Below, piece after piece: positions 35,906 through 46,652 of a stretch of 64,000 nt of DNA (the first letter of the stretch is position 1; the number at the start of each line of letters is the position of its first letter). The notes beneath the pieces were generated by a model. The model was not told where the DNA came from and made no database searches. It saw only the letters and a list, made by a program, of their open reading frames with translations. The translations under genes were made by a program, and so were the position numbers. Origin of the DNA: Diphasiastrum complanatum (lineage: Eukaryota > Streptophyta > Lycopodiopsida > Lycopodiales > Lycopodiaceae); assembly GCA_029204225.1 (NCBI GenBank), contig CM055102.1:21340637-21404636 (forward strand), written 5' to 3'.

Positions 35906-36269
35906 GATCTACATACTGCACTAAATCCTATCAAAATTTTAACTCCTAAATCTCATTGTAGCTAGTCCATACCGTCAAGTTTTATGTCATGGCATGGGAG
36001 AGTTATTTATTCTTAATTTTGCAACCAAAAGCCAATAAAAAAAAAATTATCATAGCTTTCTTCACTATAATCATAATTGTTACAAAGAGCAACATTCTTT
36101 GTGCTGAATAATTGTATGTGTCTAGTCAAAATTGGAAATTAATCTTAAATTGCAAAACAATACAAAAATTTGAAGAAGCAAGAGTCAAAAGAGTTGGAAG
36201 AAGGATATAAGGACATTTATTTTCAAGAAAGAGACAATTCTTTATCAGAAAGCTTCAAGGAAAGAGAGA

Positions 36270-37713
36270 TGATCATCAAGGCAAGAATTCACAAAACATC
36301 AAATTATTCGTAAAGAAAATAAGTGGACAAAATAAGTGCACATTGTTTCTCACAAAACTTGTTGGACCCATGAGTCTCCTGATGAAACAGAGAATTTATG
36401 GCTCCAACATTCAAGCACGAATAATGATCTGCAAAGTTTATTTTTTACTTGCAAATAACCCATCTCTTATCTTTTATTATGAATAATGGCCCACAAACTT
36501 TCCTAATTATCAATCTCTTCCATGCATAAAATAACAATCTCTTAGAAAAATGAGTGCTCTATCTTTTGGTATTTATACTTTTAACTTGTTGCATATAGTT
36601 TCCTTGTCGATTGCAAAATATTTCGAACACATATTTAAGTTCATGTTGGTCACATTCAAACATTGTTGCTTGACTACCGCCAACATGACCACCTCCATTT
36701 CGACCCATGCTATAGATCATAGCACAAACACAACCTTTGCAGATGTACCAACTGCCTTTCGAAACTTCCTGTACAATTATGCACAAGGTTAATACACTGA
36801 TTTTTCAATTGTCTTACATATTAGAAGGTCCTCAAAAGAGTAAAAACACATTCTACACATTAAATTGAGGTGTCCTACTTGGATCATTTCTATCTTTGAA
36901 GATATTCCAAGCCTGCAAACATTGTTCGGCAGTCAGAGAAGCTGCAGAGCGCTATACGCAGTTTTTTGCTTGTTTAATGCTTAAGGTGTTTATGCCATTA
37001 TTTAATACTTAAGATCGGAAAAGATTATGATCCTGTTATGATCTATATAAAAGCACATGTCTATAAGCAGAAAACTGTAGTATCAAGACAAACTATAGTA
37101 CCTTCAGATGAAGACATGCTACGTGAAATAATGCGGGACATAGTTCACAACCGATCATTTCTCCCTCTTCATTACAAACACCACCAACTGCATCATTATT
37201 ATCTGGAGAAGTTTCAATTGTTAATTTTTCCTTATATGTATCGCTTTTAGGAATCTCTTGGCACACTACGGAAACATGAAAAGAATTGACAACTTTTCAT
37301 GTATTGGAGTCCATTCTCTTCTCATTGTCATGAGGTGTCTTTTCTAGAGATACGTTTTTCATCTTCTTCGCCTTCGCAATGCACCATGGCAGGGATCTCC
37401 CATCTTTGATAAACATGTTCTTTGCTGGACGGTGAAGCTTGGACTCAAATTTTGAGAGCTGCCATATTTTTGAGAAGTATCTACAAATAATACCATTTCT
37501 AGTTAGGCGGCCTTCCTTCAAGATAATCTTGTCTCTTCTTCGAACGTATTCAACTATTTTATTCTCCTGAACGACTGCCATACTTATGATCAATGCAAGC
37601 AAGTTAGATAATTTGTCATTGTTAACCACAGGTTCATTTTTAGTACGCATCTTTCGCTTGCCTATTTTTATACATGCATTCATCGTTGTACTAGACATAG
37701 ACGTTCTTGGCAA
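36270..37713 (-). pseudogene. TDBD-PHD gene fragment, copy P3
   Basis: Minus-strand copy. The frame 37297-37713 opens MPRTSMSSTTMNACIKIGKR and runs through KIVEYVRRRDKIILKEG, LTRNGIIC and SKLHRPAKNMFIKDGRSL, the TDBD region. The PHD exon (to 37102) gives CNEEGEMIGCELCPALFHVA in another frame. The intron is 36779-37101 (323 bp). Next exon: EVSKGSWYICKGCVCAMIYS and FECDQHELKYVFEIFCN (36559-36786). The part with the CEKQC-like cysteines is near 36350. The TDBD CxxC reads CRYF, so it has lost a ligand. Nearly identical to P5 (50.0-51.6 kb) and inverted relative to P4. Confidence 0.72.
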
Positions 37714-38174
37714 ACTCTATTCCAAATAATCATGCAAGTTTTATGACGGATTGATGTGGAGATGTTGGTTATAAGCTACCTCAGCTGAAAATTAATGAGC
37801 TTGCATGATTAGAAAAAGAATTGGAAAGTGTTGCGACAGATTAAGGCGACTGACTATACTTTCACAGACTGTGCAATAACTGTACAAACGAATGCAAATT
37901 CACGGTTGTAGTGGATCTGCGCTACAATATATTCAAACCCCGGCCTTTGCGACTGCGAATACCCCACCCCCGCGGCATCCCCTAGTGGTTGGGTGGGATG
38001 GCCGTATCGCACCAATACTATACACGCAATCAATTAACAAGTGATACAAGAACAAGCTGCACACATATACTCTTTGTTTTGTGCTCCTGTTAAACTTAGA
38101 GTTGTCGTAGAAGAAATTAGATTGCGGTCCAAAAGTACAGTGCTGACAATGCATTGAAAGCCTATAGAACAGGT
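37714..38174 (-). repeat. 5' flank of P3 with GC-rich core
   Basis: Reverse complement of 24431-24889. The GC-rich core lies at about 37915-38010. Part of this block is lacking from the 52-kb pair. No gene is supported. Confidence 0.5.
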
Positions 38175-38365
38175 AATTGTGAATCTGCATTCGTTTGTAT
38201 AGTTATTATGGCACAGTCTGTCATAATATAGTGAGTCGCCTTCTGTCGCAACACTTTCTAATTCTTTCTAATTGTGAATTTGCATTCTTTTGTATAGTTA
38301 TTATCACACAGTCTGTGATAATATAGTGAGTCGCCTTCTGTCGCAGCACTTTCTAATTCTTTCTA
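38175..38365. repeat. 95-bp tandem duplication at the centre of the inverted pair P3/P4
   Basis: Two head-to-tail copies starting aattgtgaat(c/t)tgcattc, with a period of 95 bp and few differences. They lie between the oppositely oriented copies P3 and P4. Confidence 0.85.
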
Positions 38366-38477
38366 ACCATGCAAGCTCACTGAGCTTGCAGTGCTCAAGT
38401 AATTTCCAGCTGAGGTAGCTTACCAACAACTCAACATCAATTCATCATAAAGCTTGCATGATTATTTCGAATAGAGT

Positions 38478-39773
38478 TTGCCAAGAACATCTACGTCTAG
38501 TACAACAATGAATGCATGTATAAAAATAGGCAAGCAAAAGATGCGTACTGAAGACGAACCCGTGGTTAACAATGACAAATTATCTAACTTACTTGCATTG
38601 ATCATAACAATGGCAGTCGTTGAGGAGAATGAAATAGTCCCCAATACATTCGAAGAAAGACAAGATTGTTTTGAAGGAAGGTCGACTAAATTTGTAGTTG
38701 TTGCTCAAAAATATGGCAGCTCTCAAAATTTGAGTCCCATGTTGGTAGCAAGCTTCACCGGCCAGCAGAAATCATGTTTATCAAAGATGGGAGATCCCTG
38801 TCATAGTGCATTGCGAAGGCGTAGAAGATGAAAATGTATCTCTAGAAAAGACACCTCATGACAATGAGAAGAGAATGGGCTTTAATACATGCAAAGTTGT
38901 CGATTCTTTTCATGTTTCCGCAGTGTGCCAAGCGATTCCTAAAAACAGGACATATAACGAGAAATTAACTACTGAAAGTCCTCCAGATAATAATGATGCA
39001 GTTGGTGGTATTTGTAACGAAGAGGGAGAAATGATCGGTTGTGAACTATGTCCAACATTATTTCACCCAGCATGTCTTCATCTGAAGGTACTATAGTTTG
39101 TCTGCATATTGCAGCTTTTTGCTTATAGACATGTATGTGCTTTTATACAGATCATAACAATATCATAATCCTTTCCCATCTTAAGTATTACAAAATGGAA
39201 GAAATACAACATTATACAAGCAAAAGACTGCATAACGCTCTGCAACTTCTCTGACTTCAGAACAATGTTTGTAGTCTTGGAATATCTTCAAAGATAGAAA
39301 TGCTCCAAATAGGACACCTCAATATAATGTGTAGAATGTACATGTGTTTTTACTCTTTTGAAAAATCACTGCATAAATCTTGTGCATAATTGTATAGGAA
39401 GTTCCGGAAGGCAATTGGTACGTTTGCCCAAGTTGTATTTGTGCTATGATCTATAGCATGGGTGAAATTGTTGGTGATGTTGGTTGCAGTAAAGTGACAA
39501 TGTTTGAATGTGACCAATGTGAACTTAAATGTGTGTTCGAATTATTTTGCAATCGGCAAGGAAACTATCTGCAAGAACTTGAAAGTATAAATACAAAAGA
39601 TAGAGCACTCATTTTTCTGAGAGATTGTTATTTATGCATGGAAGAGCCTGATAAATTAGAAAAGTGTGTGGGCCATTATGCATGATAAACCATAAGAGAT
39701 GGGTTATTTGCAAGTGAAAAGGAAAAATTGCAGATCACTATTCATGCTTGGATGTTGGAGCCACAAATTGGAG
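38478..39773 (+). pseudogene. TDBD-PHD gene fragment, copy P4
   Basis: Plus-strand copy, head-to-head with P3. It opens MPRTSTSSTTMNACIKIGKQ. A frameshift near 38640 spoils the Arg-rich stretch and the TDBD. The PHD exon (open 38806-39087) reads CNEEGEMIGCELCPTLFHPA. The intron is 39088-39397 (310 bp). The second exon reads EVPEGNWYVCPSCICAMIYS (one frameshift), then TMFECDQCELKCVFELFCN and RDCYLCMEEPDKLEKCVGHY, the best-kept second zinc region of the family. The match ends at 39773, where an unrelated repeat begins. Confidence 0.74.
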
Positions 39774-40147
39774 CCATGCTCAAGCCACTTTGCCCTGACA
39801 TCTTGTCCAATAACTCCTAAAGCTGATCCCCATTCATTCCCCATGCTCCCAGCACAAGAGTCTACCAAGGACTCAACAAATGAATGCACACAAACCTCAC
39901 CATAGGCTATACCTAAGTAGATCACCCATCTCCCAAAGATACTGATAATAATTTGCCTCTCCTACATCCCATGTAGGCTCAACTTTCCCATTGTTGACAT
40001 TGCCAACTCCGATTTGATCAGCACATAGGCTTCACGTGCGAAACCTATCTCACCACTGTATTCATCATGTCAACCCAATCAAAGCAAATGCATACTAGAT
40101 CCAACATCGTGATGAGAAAATCACCCACGATCCTGTAGCATATCAGG
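39774..40147 (-). repeat. Dispersed repeat block R, copy 1
   Basis: Nearly identical, by eye, to 54157-54533 in the same orientation. The minus strand of both copies keeps a readable stretch (GIAYGEVCVHSFVESLVDSC, MGNEWGSALGVIGQDVRAK), which suggests an ancestral coding sequence, but I cannot assign a family. Confidence 0.75.
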
Positions 40148-40490
40148 TAGGATAGTAGTTGGATAGTAGGTGGCTGTAAAATACCATGTAGATCTTGTAA
40201 AGAATTGAACCAAAGTCTTTTGAAGTTGTCCCTGAAGTTAGAGCCAAGAATTCCATGAATTGGGCTTGTAGAAGGTCATAAAAGACCAAACAATAGCTTA
40301 TTTTTGTGGTTTTTGGGAGATGGATTGCTCCCAATCCATAAGGAGATCATGCTGAAAATTTTTACAACATTATTAGCATTCCTTTTTACCTTCCCATCAA
40401 GCTATCAGACATGTAAATTGCCGGAGGCTTATGCTCCATCTCCATCAAGTTTGAAGCTATTTTACCAAGAAATCTTTGTTCTCAGTCTAT
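40148..40490. other. Flank of copia copy 3
   Basis: 40150-40250 is the reverse complement of 25145-25242. The rest, up to the target duplication at 40491, is not recognised. No gene. Confidence 0.5.
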
Positions 40491-40495
40491 ACTAC
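40491..40495. other. Target-site duplication, left (actac)
   Basis: actac precedes the left LTR and recurs at 46653-46657 after the right LTR. Confidence 0.92.
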
Positions 40496-41177
40496 TGTAA
40501 AAATTACAGCAAATAAGGATCCTAAAACACTTGAAATGATGAGGGAAACAATAGATTATGATTTCATAAGATTAGCACAAGTTGGACCATCAAAATCCAT
40601 CAAAAATCTATGCTTGAACCTCACTAAATGGCCCAAATCCTTGAAGAAGGCTTCACACGTGTGAAAGTACGGCCTCCCACAGTCTGAGTACTGTACACCA
40701 GACCTACATTCAATCCTATAATCATTAGTAATCACAAGTACTCAAACAATTATGAACATAGAGAGCAATTGCACCATTATGAGAGAAAAAACATGAAATT
40801 GCTTGATTGATTTTGGTGAGATATCATCACCTATATATACATGATCCATCACGGTTTTGGGCAGGTATGAGTAGCCCTAAACCTATCCCTAATGCTAATT
40901 TTGGTGGATCTTTCATCCCTACCAAGTTAGGGTTGGAATCTTGGAGATCCCTCAACAATGCAAAAATTACCAAAAATAGCTCCTATTTTTTCTCCCTTGT
41001 ATCTAAGCATAATTTGGACTCATTCCAAAGGTTCTAACACTTAGGTCTACTTGAGAACATCCTTATGAATGGAATCCTATGCTATTTGGCACGTGTGACA
41101 AGCCACATCATGACCATCTAACTATTTACAAGTCATATGACCAAAACTAGTCAAGCTAGAATTTTGAATTTTTAACA
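40496..41177 (-). repeat. 3' LTR of copia copy 3
   Basis: 682 bp. The only difference noticed from the 5' LTR is gaattttgaa here against gaattgtgaa at 46635-46644 (plus-strand reading). Confidence 0.96.
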
Positions 41178-41191
41178 CTCCTCCTCACTAT

Positions 41192-44100
41192 CTAGCTTGG
41201 TTCAATCATTGCTTTACTAATCACTCCAAGTGATGATCTGAACTTCATAAAAGGTGTCTTTTGAAGTGGTTTAGTAAGTAGATCAGCTACACATTCATTG
41301 CTTGGAACATGCTCCAAAGCAATCTCCTTGGCTTGCACCATTTCTCTCACAAAGTGATGGCATATCTCAATGTGCTTAGATCTTGCATGGAAGATTGGGT
41401 TAGATGCAAGGTGTTGGGCTGATATATTGTCATTGTAGATGATTGGTGCCTCCTCTGAATCCATGATCTTTAGTTCCACCAATAATCTCTTGATCCAAAG
41501 TACCTCCTTTGTAGTGGTTGTCAAAGCTTTGTACTCGGCCTCGGTTGAAGATAGAGATATAGTTTCTTGCTTTTTTGAAAGCCATGAAACCACACCTTCT
41601 CCTATGAAAGTTGAATATGCACTTGTTGATTTCCTATCCCTCTTGTCTCCTGCAAAATCTGAATCACTAAATGCATGAAGGTTAATCACATCTCCTCTAT
41701 ATAGAATCCCAAAATCCAATGTACCCGAGATGTATCTTAGAATCCTCTTAGCCTTTTTCCAATGGATATTCAATGGCTTTTGCATGGATTGGCTCAACCT
41801 ACATACACTAAAGCTAAGATCTGGTCTAGTTATAGTGATCCACATTAAGGAACCTATAAGTTGCCTAAACAAAGTGATGTCCATGAAGGATCTTTCATCA
41901 TCTTCATTTGGCACTTTTACATCTTGCTCCATTGGTGTGTCAACACTTTTGCATACTTCCATCTTAAACTTCTTCAAAAGACTTTGAGCATAGTTTACTT
42001 GACTTATAAAGATAAAATCAGACCCTCTAAGTACTTCTATGCCTAAGATGAAGTGAAGACACCCTAGATCTACCATCTTGAACTCTAAGGATAGATCTAT
42101 CTTGATTTTTTCAATACCATCAACACTATTTCCACTAATGATGATGTCATCTACATAAATGAGTAAAAGTACAATACCAACATCATCAAACTTAATGTAA
42201 AGAGTGGGATCATACTCACTTTGAACAAAAGAAAGTGAAATAAGATAGCAATGTAGTCTTGAATTCCAAGATCTCGAGGCTTGCTTCAAGCCATAGATGC
42301 TTCTTTGGAGATGGCATACTTTGTTCTCCATTCCATGCTTGATGAACCCTTGTGGCTGCTCCATATAGATATCCTCTTCCAAAAAACCATTCAAGAAAGC
42401 ATTAGAGACATCCATTTGACATAGAATCCATCCAAAATGTGATGCAAGTGCAATGATTAGTCTTATTGTGACCATCTTGGCCACGGGTGCAAAAGTTTCC
42501 TCATAGTCTATCCCTCTCTCTTGAGCATAACCTTTTGCAACTAATCTTGCTTTATGTTTGTTAACACTCCCATTTGCATTCAACTTAAGCTTGAAGACCC
42601 ACTTGCATCCTATTACATTCCTTTGAGGTCTCTCAACAAGCAACCAAGTTTCATACTCAATCAAGGCATCATACTCATCCAACATAGCTTTATACCATTC
42701 TTTGGAGTTCAGTGCATCTTCAACATTAGACGGTTCTTCAAAACTAGATAAAGCATAAGACGTGGATGAGATACCCTCAACTTGCTGTCCTTTTCCTTGA
42801 TATGTGAGCCTTGATGGCTCCACTTTTGCCCTTGAAGATCTCCTTGGTGTGATAGGTGGGTTTGGTGCTTGCTCCTCCATGAGCTCCTCCTCAAAACCAA
42901 GATCTTGCTCCTCGGCCATCTTCTTCTTGATTGTTGGAGCACTTGAGCCTTCTTCAAGCATATGCATATGATGTTCATCAAAGATGACATCCCTTGAAAC
43001 AACAAATTTGTTCAAGGATGGGAGATAGACTTTGTAGCCCTTGCTTGAGCTTGCATATCCAAGCATGATCCCTCTTGTGGAAGATGGATCCTCCTTGGTT
43101 CTTGTTTCCAATGGCACATGCACATAACATATACACCCAAAAACTTTCAAGTGATTAAGATTGGGTTTCTTTCCATACAACATCTCATAAGGAGTTTTGC
43201 CTTCAATTGCTTTGCAAGACACCCTATTCATCAAGTAGTTTGCACATACAAGAGACTCACCCCAAAAGGATTTGGGCAAACAAGCATCTAATCTTAAAGC
43301 CTTAGAACATTCACATAATGTTCTATTCCTTCTTTCAGCAACTCCATTTTGTTGAGGAGTGTAAGGACAAGAAGTCTCTTTCTTGATCCCTTCCTCCTCA
43401 CAAAAGGCCTTGAACTCATTGGAGATGAATTCTCCACCATTGTCACTTCTAAGAATTTTGATGCTATGATTATGATGCTTTTCCACAAACAACTTGAACT
43501 TTACAAAAGTATCAAATACTTGAGACTTGAAGAAAAGTAAGAACACCCAACAATATCTTGAGTAGTAATCAATGAAGGTTAAAAACATGGATGAACCTCC
43601 ATTAGATTTGGTGCTAGCAATGTGCACATCCGAGTGTATGAGTTCAAGAGGATGAGATGACTTTGTGATGGAGTTAGGAAACACCTTCTTATGTGCCTTG
43701 GATAAGGCACAAGCTTCACAAACCTTGTCTTCCTTCCCAATAGACCTTGGTAGGCCTAAAGCATACTCCTCCTTGATCATAGCCTCCATGGAACCCGAGT
43801 TGACATGTCCAAGTCTTTTGTGCCATAAAGTAAAGGTAGATATCTTGCTCTTCTCGGCCAACATGACAACATTAGTATCCACAAATGCATCCAGCTTATA
43901 TAGTTTGCCAAGTCTAGTGCCCTTAGCCACTATCTTACCCTTCTTCTTGATGAAACATTCATTAGAAGCAAAGTCAACATTGAAACCATGGTCTACCATT
44001 TGGCCAACACTTAGTAGATTCTTTGTTATTGTAGGAATGTACAAAACACCTTCTATGTTGATCTTTTTGGAAGATCCTAAGCAAAGGGGAATGCTACCAA

Positions 44101-45160
44101 CTCCTTCAATCTTACAAGCTTCATCATTTGCTGTATAGATAGACTTTATAGGTCCATCATAAGATAAGAGAGAAGAGAAAAACTCCCTTTTACTAGTCAT
44201 GTGTGAACTAGCACCCAAGTCAATCCACCAAGGATCTTCTCCTTTGAAGCTTGTTGAAGAAAATATGGACATCATGAGAGAGTACTCATGTGAACTCTCC
44301 TCATCCTCCTCTTTGCTCATGTTGGCTTGGCTTTGATCTTGCTTCCTCTTGAAGCATTCCGAGGCATAATGCCCCATCTTGCTACAATAGTAGCACTTCA
44401 CCTTTGATTTGTCCTTCTTGACTTTGGTGGTTGATGGAGATGCCTTTGGGGGTCCTTCTTGATCCTCAAGCTTTGTAGACTTCTTGAATGTTGATCCTTT
44501 GCCTTTGGACTTGCCTTTGCCTTTGGTGAAGAGAGCTTGGTCATCTCCACCTTGGATGGAAAGCCTATCCATCCTCTCTTGCATTTGGCTCCTTCTTGAT
44601 TCCTCGGCCATGAGCGTGCCTTGGAGTTCTTCAAGTATGGGTAGCTTACCCATAATTGCATATCCCTGAACCAAATTGTCAAATTCAAAGCTTAGTCCAT
44701 TCAATATGAGTTGAACAAGCTCTTCATCCTTGATAGGGTCACCTATAAAGGCTAGCTCTTTGTTCAATTCCTTTACTCTTAGGACAAAAGTATGTGCACT
44801 CTCTCCTTTCTTTTGATAGCTTCTATAGATTTGATTCTTCAAAGCTAACATTCTAGTTTGGTTCTTGGATTCATAGACCTTTTGCAAAGTCTCCCAAGCA
44901 TCTTGAGCTGAAGTGCAATCTCCTACCTCTCTTAAGAGTTCATTTGCAACATTCATTTTTATGCAATGTAGTGCAACATTGCACCTCTTGATGTATTTGG
45001 CTTTTTCTTGAGGATGAATAGGTTCACCCTCCTTACCATTTACAATTTCCATCAGATCTTGCATGATCATGATAGATTCCATTCTAACTTTCCATATGGA
45101 ATAGTTAGTTTTGTTGATCCTTTCATTAGTATCCAAAAGATATGCATTTATAGATGCCAT
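41192..45160 (-). CDS. Copia Gag-Pol polyprotein, copy 3 (full-length frame, altered protease)
   Basis: 1322 residues: Gag (about 1-230), zinc knuckle CYYCSKMGHYASEC (about 256-269), protease, integrase, RT with YVDD (1002-1005), and RNase H ending with KHIEICHHFVREM and ADLLTKPLQK. It would be cut into the proteins of a cytoplasmic virus-like particle that copies and inserts the element. Integrase Asp511, Asp573 and Glu609 are present. Two residues are odd. Protease Asp314-Ser-Gly reads Asp-Leu-Gly (TCG to TTG, 44216-44218), a CpG-type change at the catalytic triplet. Integrase FIDDYSR reads FIDYYSR at residue 532. The sister copy at 30372 has the usual residues at both. The frame is therefore intact, but protease activity is doubtful. 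Confidence 0.95.
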   Translation of the reverse strand: MASINAYLLDTNERINKTNYSIWKVRMESIMIMQDLMEIVNGKEGEPIHPQEKAKYIKRCNVALHCIKMNVANELLREVGDCTSAQDAWETLQKVYESKNQTRMLALKNQIYRSYQKKGESAHTFVLRVKELNKELAFIGDPIKDEELVQLILNGLSFEFDNLVQGYAIMGKLPILEELQGTLMAEESRRSQMQERMDRLSIQGGDDQALFTKGKGKSKGKGSTFKKSTKLEDQEGPPKASPSTTKVKKDKSKVKCYYCSKMGHYASECFKRKQDQSQANMSKEEDEESSHEYSLMMSIFSSTSFKGEDPWWIDLGASSHMTSKREFFSSLLSYDGPIKSIYTANDEACKIEGVGSIPLCLGSSKKINIEGVLYIPTITKNLLSVGQMVDHGFNVDFASNECFIKKKGKIVAKGTRLGKLYKLDAFVDTNVVMLAEKSKISTFTLWHKRLGHVNSGSMEAMIKEEYALGLPRSIGKEDKVCEACALSKAHKKVFPNSITKSSHPLELIHSDVHIASTKSNGGSSMFLTFIDYYSRYCWVFLLFFKSQVFDTFVKFKLFVEKHHNHSIKILRSDNGGEFISNEFKAFCEEEGIKKETSCPYTPQQNGVAERRNRTLCECSKALRLDACLPKSFWGESLVCANYLMNRVSCKAIEGKTPYEMLYGKKPNLNHLKVFGCICYVHVPLETRTKEDPSSTRGIMLGYASSSKGYKVYLPSLNKFVVSRDVIFDEHHMHMLEEGSSAPTIKKKMAEEQDLGFEEELMEEQAPNPPITPRRSSRAKVEPSRLTYQGKGQQVEGISSTSYALSSFEEPSNVEDALNSKEWYKAMLDEYDALIEYETWLLVERPQRNVIGCKWVFKLKLNANGSVNKHKARLVAKGYAQERGIDYEETFAPVAKMVTIRLIIALASHFGWILCQMDVSNAFLNGFLEEDIYMEQPQGFIKHGMENKVCHLQRSIYGLKQASRSWNSRLHCYLISLSFVQSEYDPTLYIKFDDVGIVLLLIYVDDIIISGNSVDGIEKIKIDLSLEFKMVDLGCLHFILGIEVLRGSDFIFISQVNYAQSLLKKFKMEVCKSVDTPMEQDVKVPNEDDERSFMDITLFRQLIGSLMWITITRPDLSFSVCRLSQSMQKPLNIHWKKAKRILRYISGTLDFGILYRGDVINLHAFSDSDFAGDKRDRKSTSAYSTFIGEGVVSWLSKKQETISLSSTEAEYKALTTTTKEVLWIKRLLVELKIMDSEEAPIIYNDNISAQHLASNPIFHARSKHIEICHHFVREMVQAKEIALEHVPSNECVADLLTKPLQKTPFMKFRSSLGVISKAMIEPS

Positions 45161-45957
45161 CTAGTCTCCTAATCAAGGACTTGACACAAATGAAGGTTAC
45201 TTCTATTGATTTGATTGAAGGTCTACCTTATCCCACTTCTTAGGGACCTGAAAAGATCAGTAATAGACTTCCTATAAAGATCTAAGAATGATCTCTAACA
45301 AAATCAAATCATAGAATACTAGAAACAATGCACTTGCTTGATTGAAGTAGACAATACTAGTAGAATTGCCCCTCTTTCTATAAAGAACATTAAAGCTTCC
45401 AAATGATCTGATCAAGAGTGAATTTCAGCAACCTAATATACTTCCAAAATCACTTGTAAAAGATCTAAATGGAACTTAATGAGGATGCAACACAATCTAC
45501 TATCCAATCACAAGCAAAAAATGATCAAAATTGATGAAAAATTGATCTAATTTGGTGCATAAGTCAAGCAATGGTTGGACTGAACCTAAATCTCTTTAGG
45601 AGGTGCCTACTACACCTTAGAACAGCCTTGAAGAGTCCCCAAAACTCTGATCTTCCCTCTCCTTGAATGCTAGAAATCCTTCTCTATGAAATCACCTCCA
45701 AAACTCGCTTAGAAATCAATGCTTGGAGCAAGCAAAACTTGCTATCTTGGTAATGTGAATTGAATTCAACTTTGCCTCTGGTTTTAGACACCTAAACACC
45801 TGCAAATGAAGTCACACAACACCAATCTCCAATGTATTTGACTCACTTTGAGTTCTAGAACAATACTAGATGCTAAGATCCAATCTACACAAGATTTAGA
45901 TCAAAAATTGTGATCAAATTGAATGAAAACCAAGGATTTAGCTCATTTCAGCCTTTA

Positions 45958-45970
45958 GGCTCTGATACCA
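45958..45970 (-). promoter_or_regulatory. Primer-binding site of copia copy 3
   Basis: The plus strand reads ggctctgatacca immediately left of the 5' LTR, the complement of the initiator Met tRNA primer site. Confidence 0.9.
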
Positions 45971-46652
45971 TGTAAAAATTACAGCAAATAAGGATCCTAA
46001 AACACTTGAAATGATGAGGGAAACAATAGATTATGATTTCATAAGATTAGCACAAGTTGGACCATCAAAATCCATCAAAAATCTATGCTTGAACCTCACT
46101 AAATGGCCCAAATCCTTGAAGAAGGCTTCACACGTGTGAAAGTACGGCCTCCCACAGTCTGAGTACTGTACACCAGACCTACATTCAATCCTATAATCAT
46201 TAGTAATCACAAGTACTCAAACAATTATGAACATAGAGAGCAATTGCACCATTATGAGAGAAAAAACATGAAATTGCTTGATTGATTTTGGTGAGATATC
46301 ATCACCTATATATACATGATCCATCACGGTTTTGGGCAGGTATGAGTAGCCCTAAACCTATCCCTAATGCTAATTTTGGTGGATCTTTCATCCCTACCAA
46401 GTTAGGGTTGGAATCTTGGAGATCCCTCAACAATGCAAAAATTACCAAAAATAGCTCCTATTTTTTCTCCCTTGTATCTAAGCATAATTTGGACTCATTC
46501 CAAAGGTTCTAACACTTAGGTCTACTTGAGAACATCCTTATGAATGGAATCCTATGCTATTTGGCACGTGTGACAAGCCACATCATGACCATCTAACTAT
46601 TTACAAGTCATATGACCAAAACTAGTCAAGCTAGAATTGTGAATTTTTAACA
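45971..46652 (-). repeat. 5' LTR of copia copy 3
   Basis: 682 bp with a minus-strand TATA box at 46307-46314, at the same distance from the LTR start (338 bp) as in copy 2. Confidence 0.96.

Larger units (their letters stand above)
40496..46652 (-). mobile_element. Full-length young Ty1/copia element, copy 3
   Basis: 6157 bp on the minus strand, same family as 28879-35044. The LTRs (40496-41177 and 45971-46652, 682 bp each) differ at one base that I can see, so it is probably the younger of the two. Target duplication actac. The primer-binding site lies at about 45958-45970 (minus strand) and the purine tract just right of 41177. The polyprotein frame is open from end to end, but the protease active site is altered. 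Confidence 0.97.

Noticed and set aside
31394-44138. 157-codon ORFs opposite the copia polyprotein (31394-31867 and 43665-44138)
   Set aside because: They are antisense shadows of the protease-integrase region in both full-length copies, with no domain.
29019-46512. A 76-codon ORF (starts MILVRYHHLYIHDPS) present four times
   Set aside because: It lies antisense in each of the four near-identical copia LTRs (29019, 34503, 40807, 46282). Its conservation follows from recent copying, not selection for a protein.
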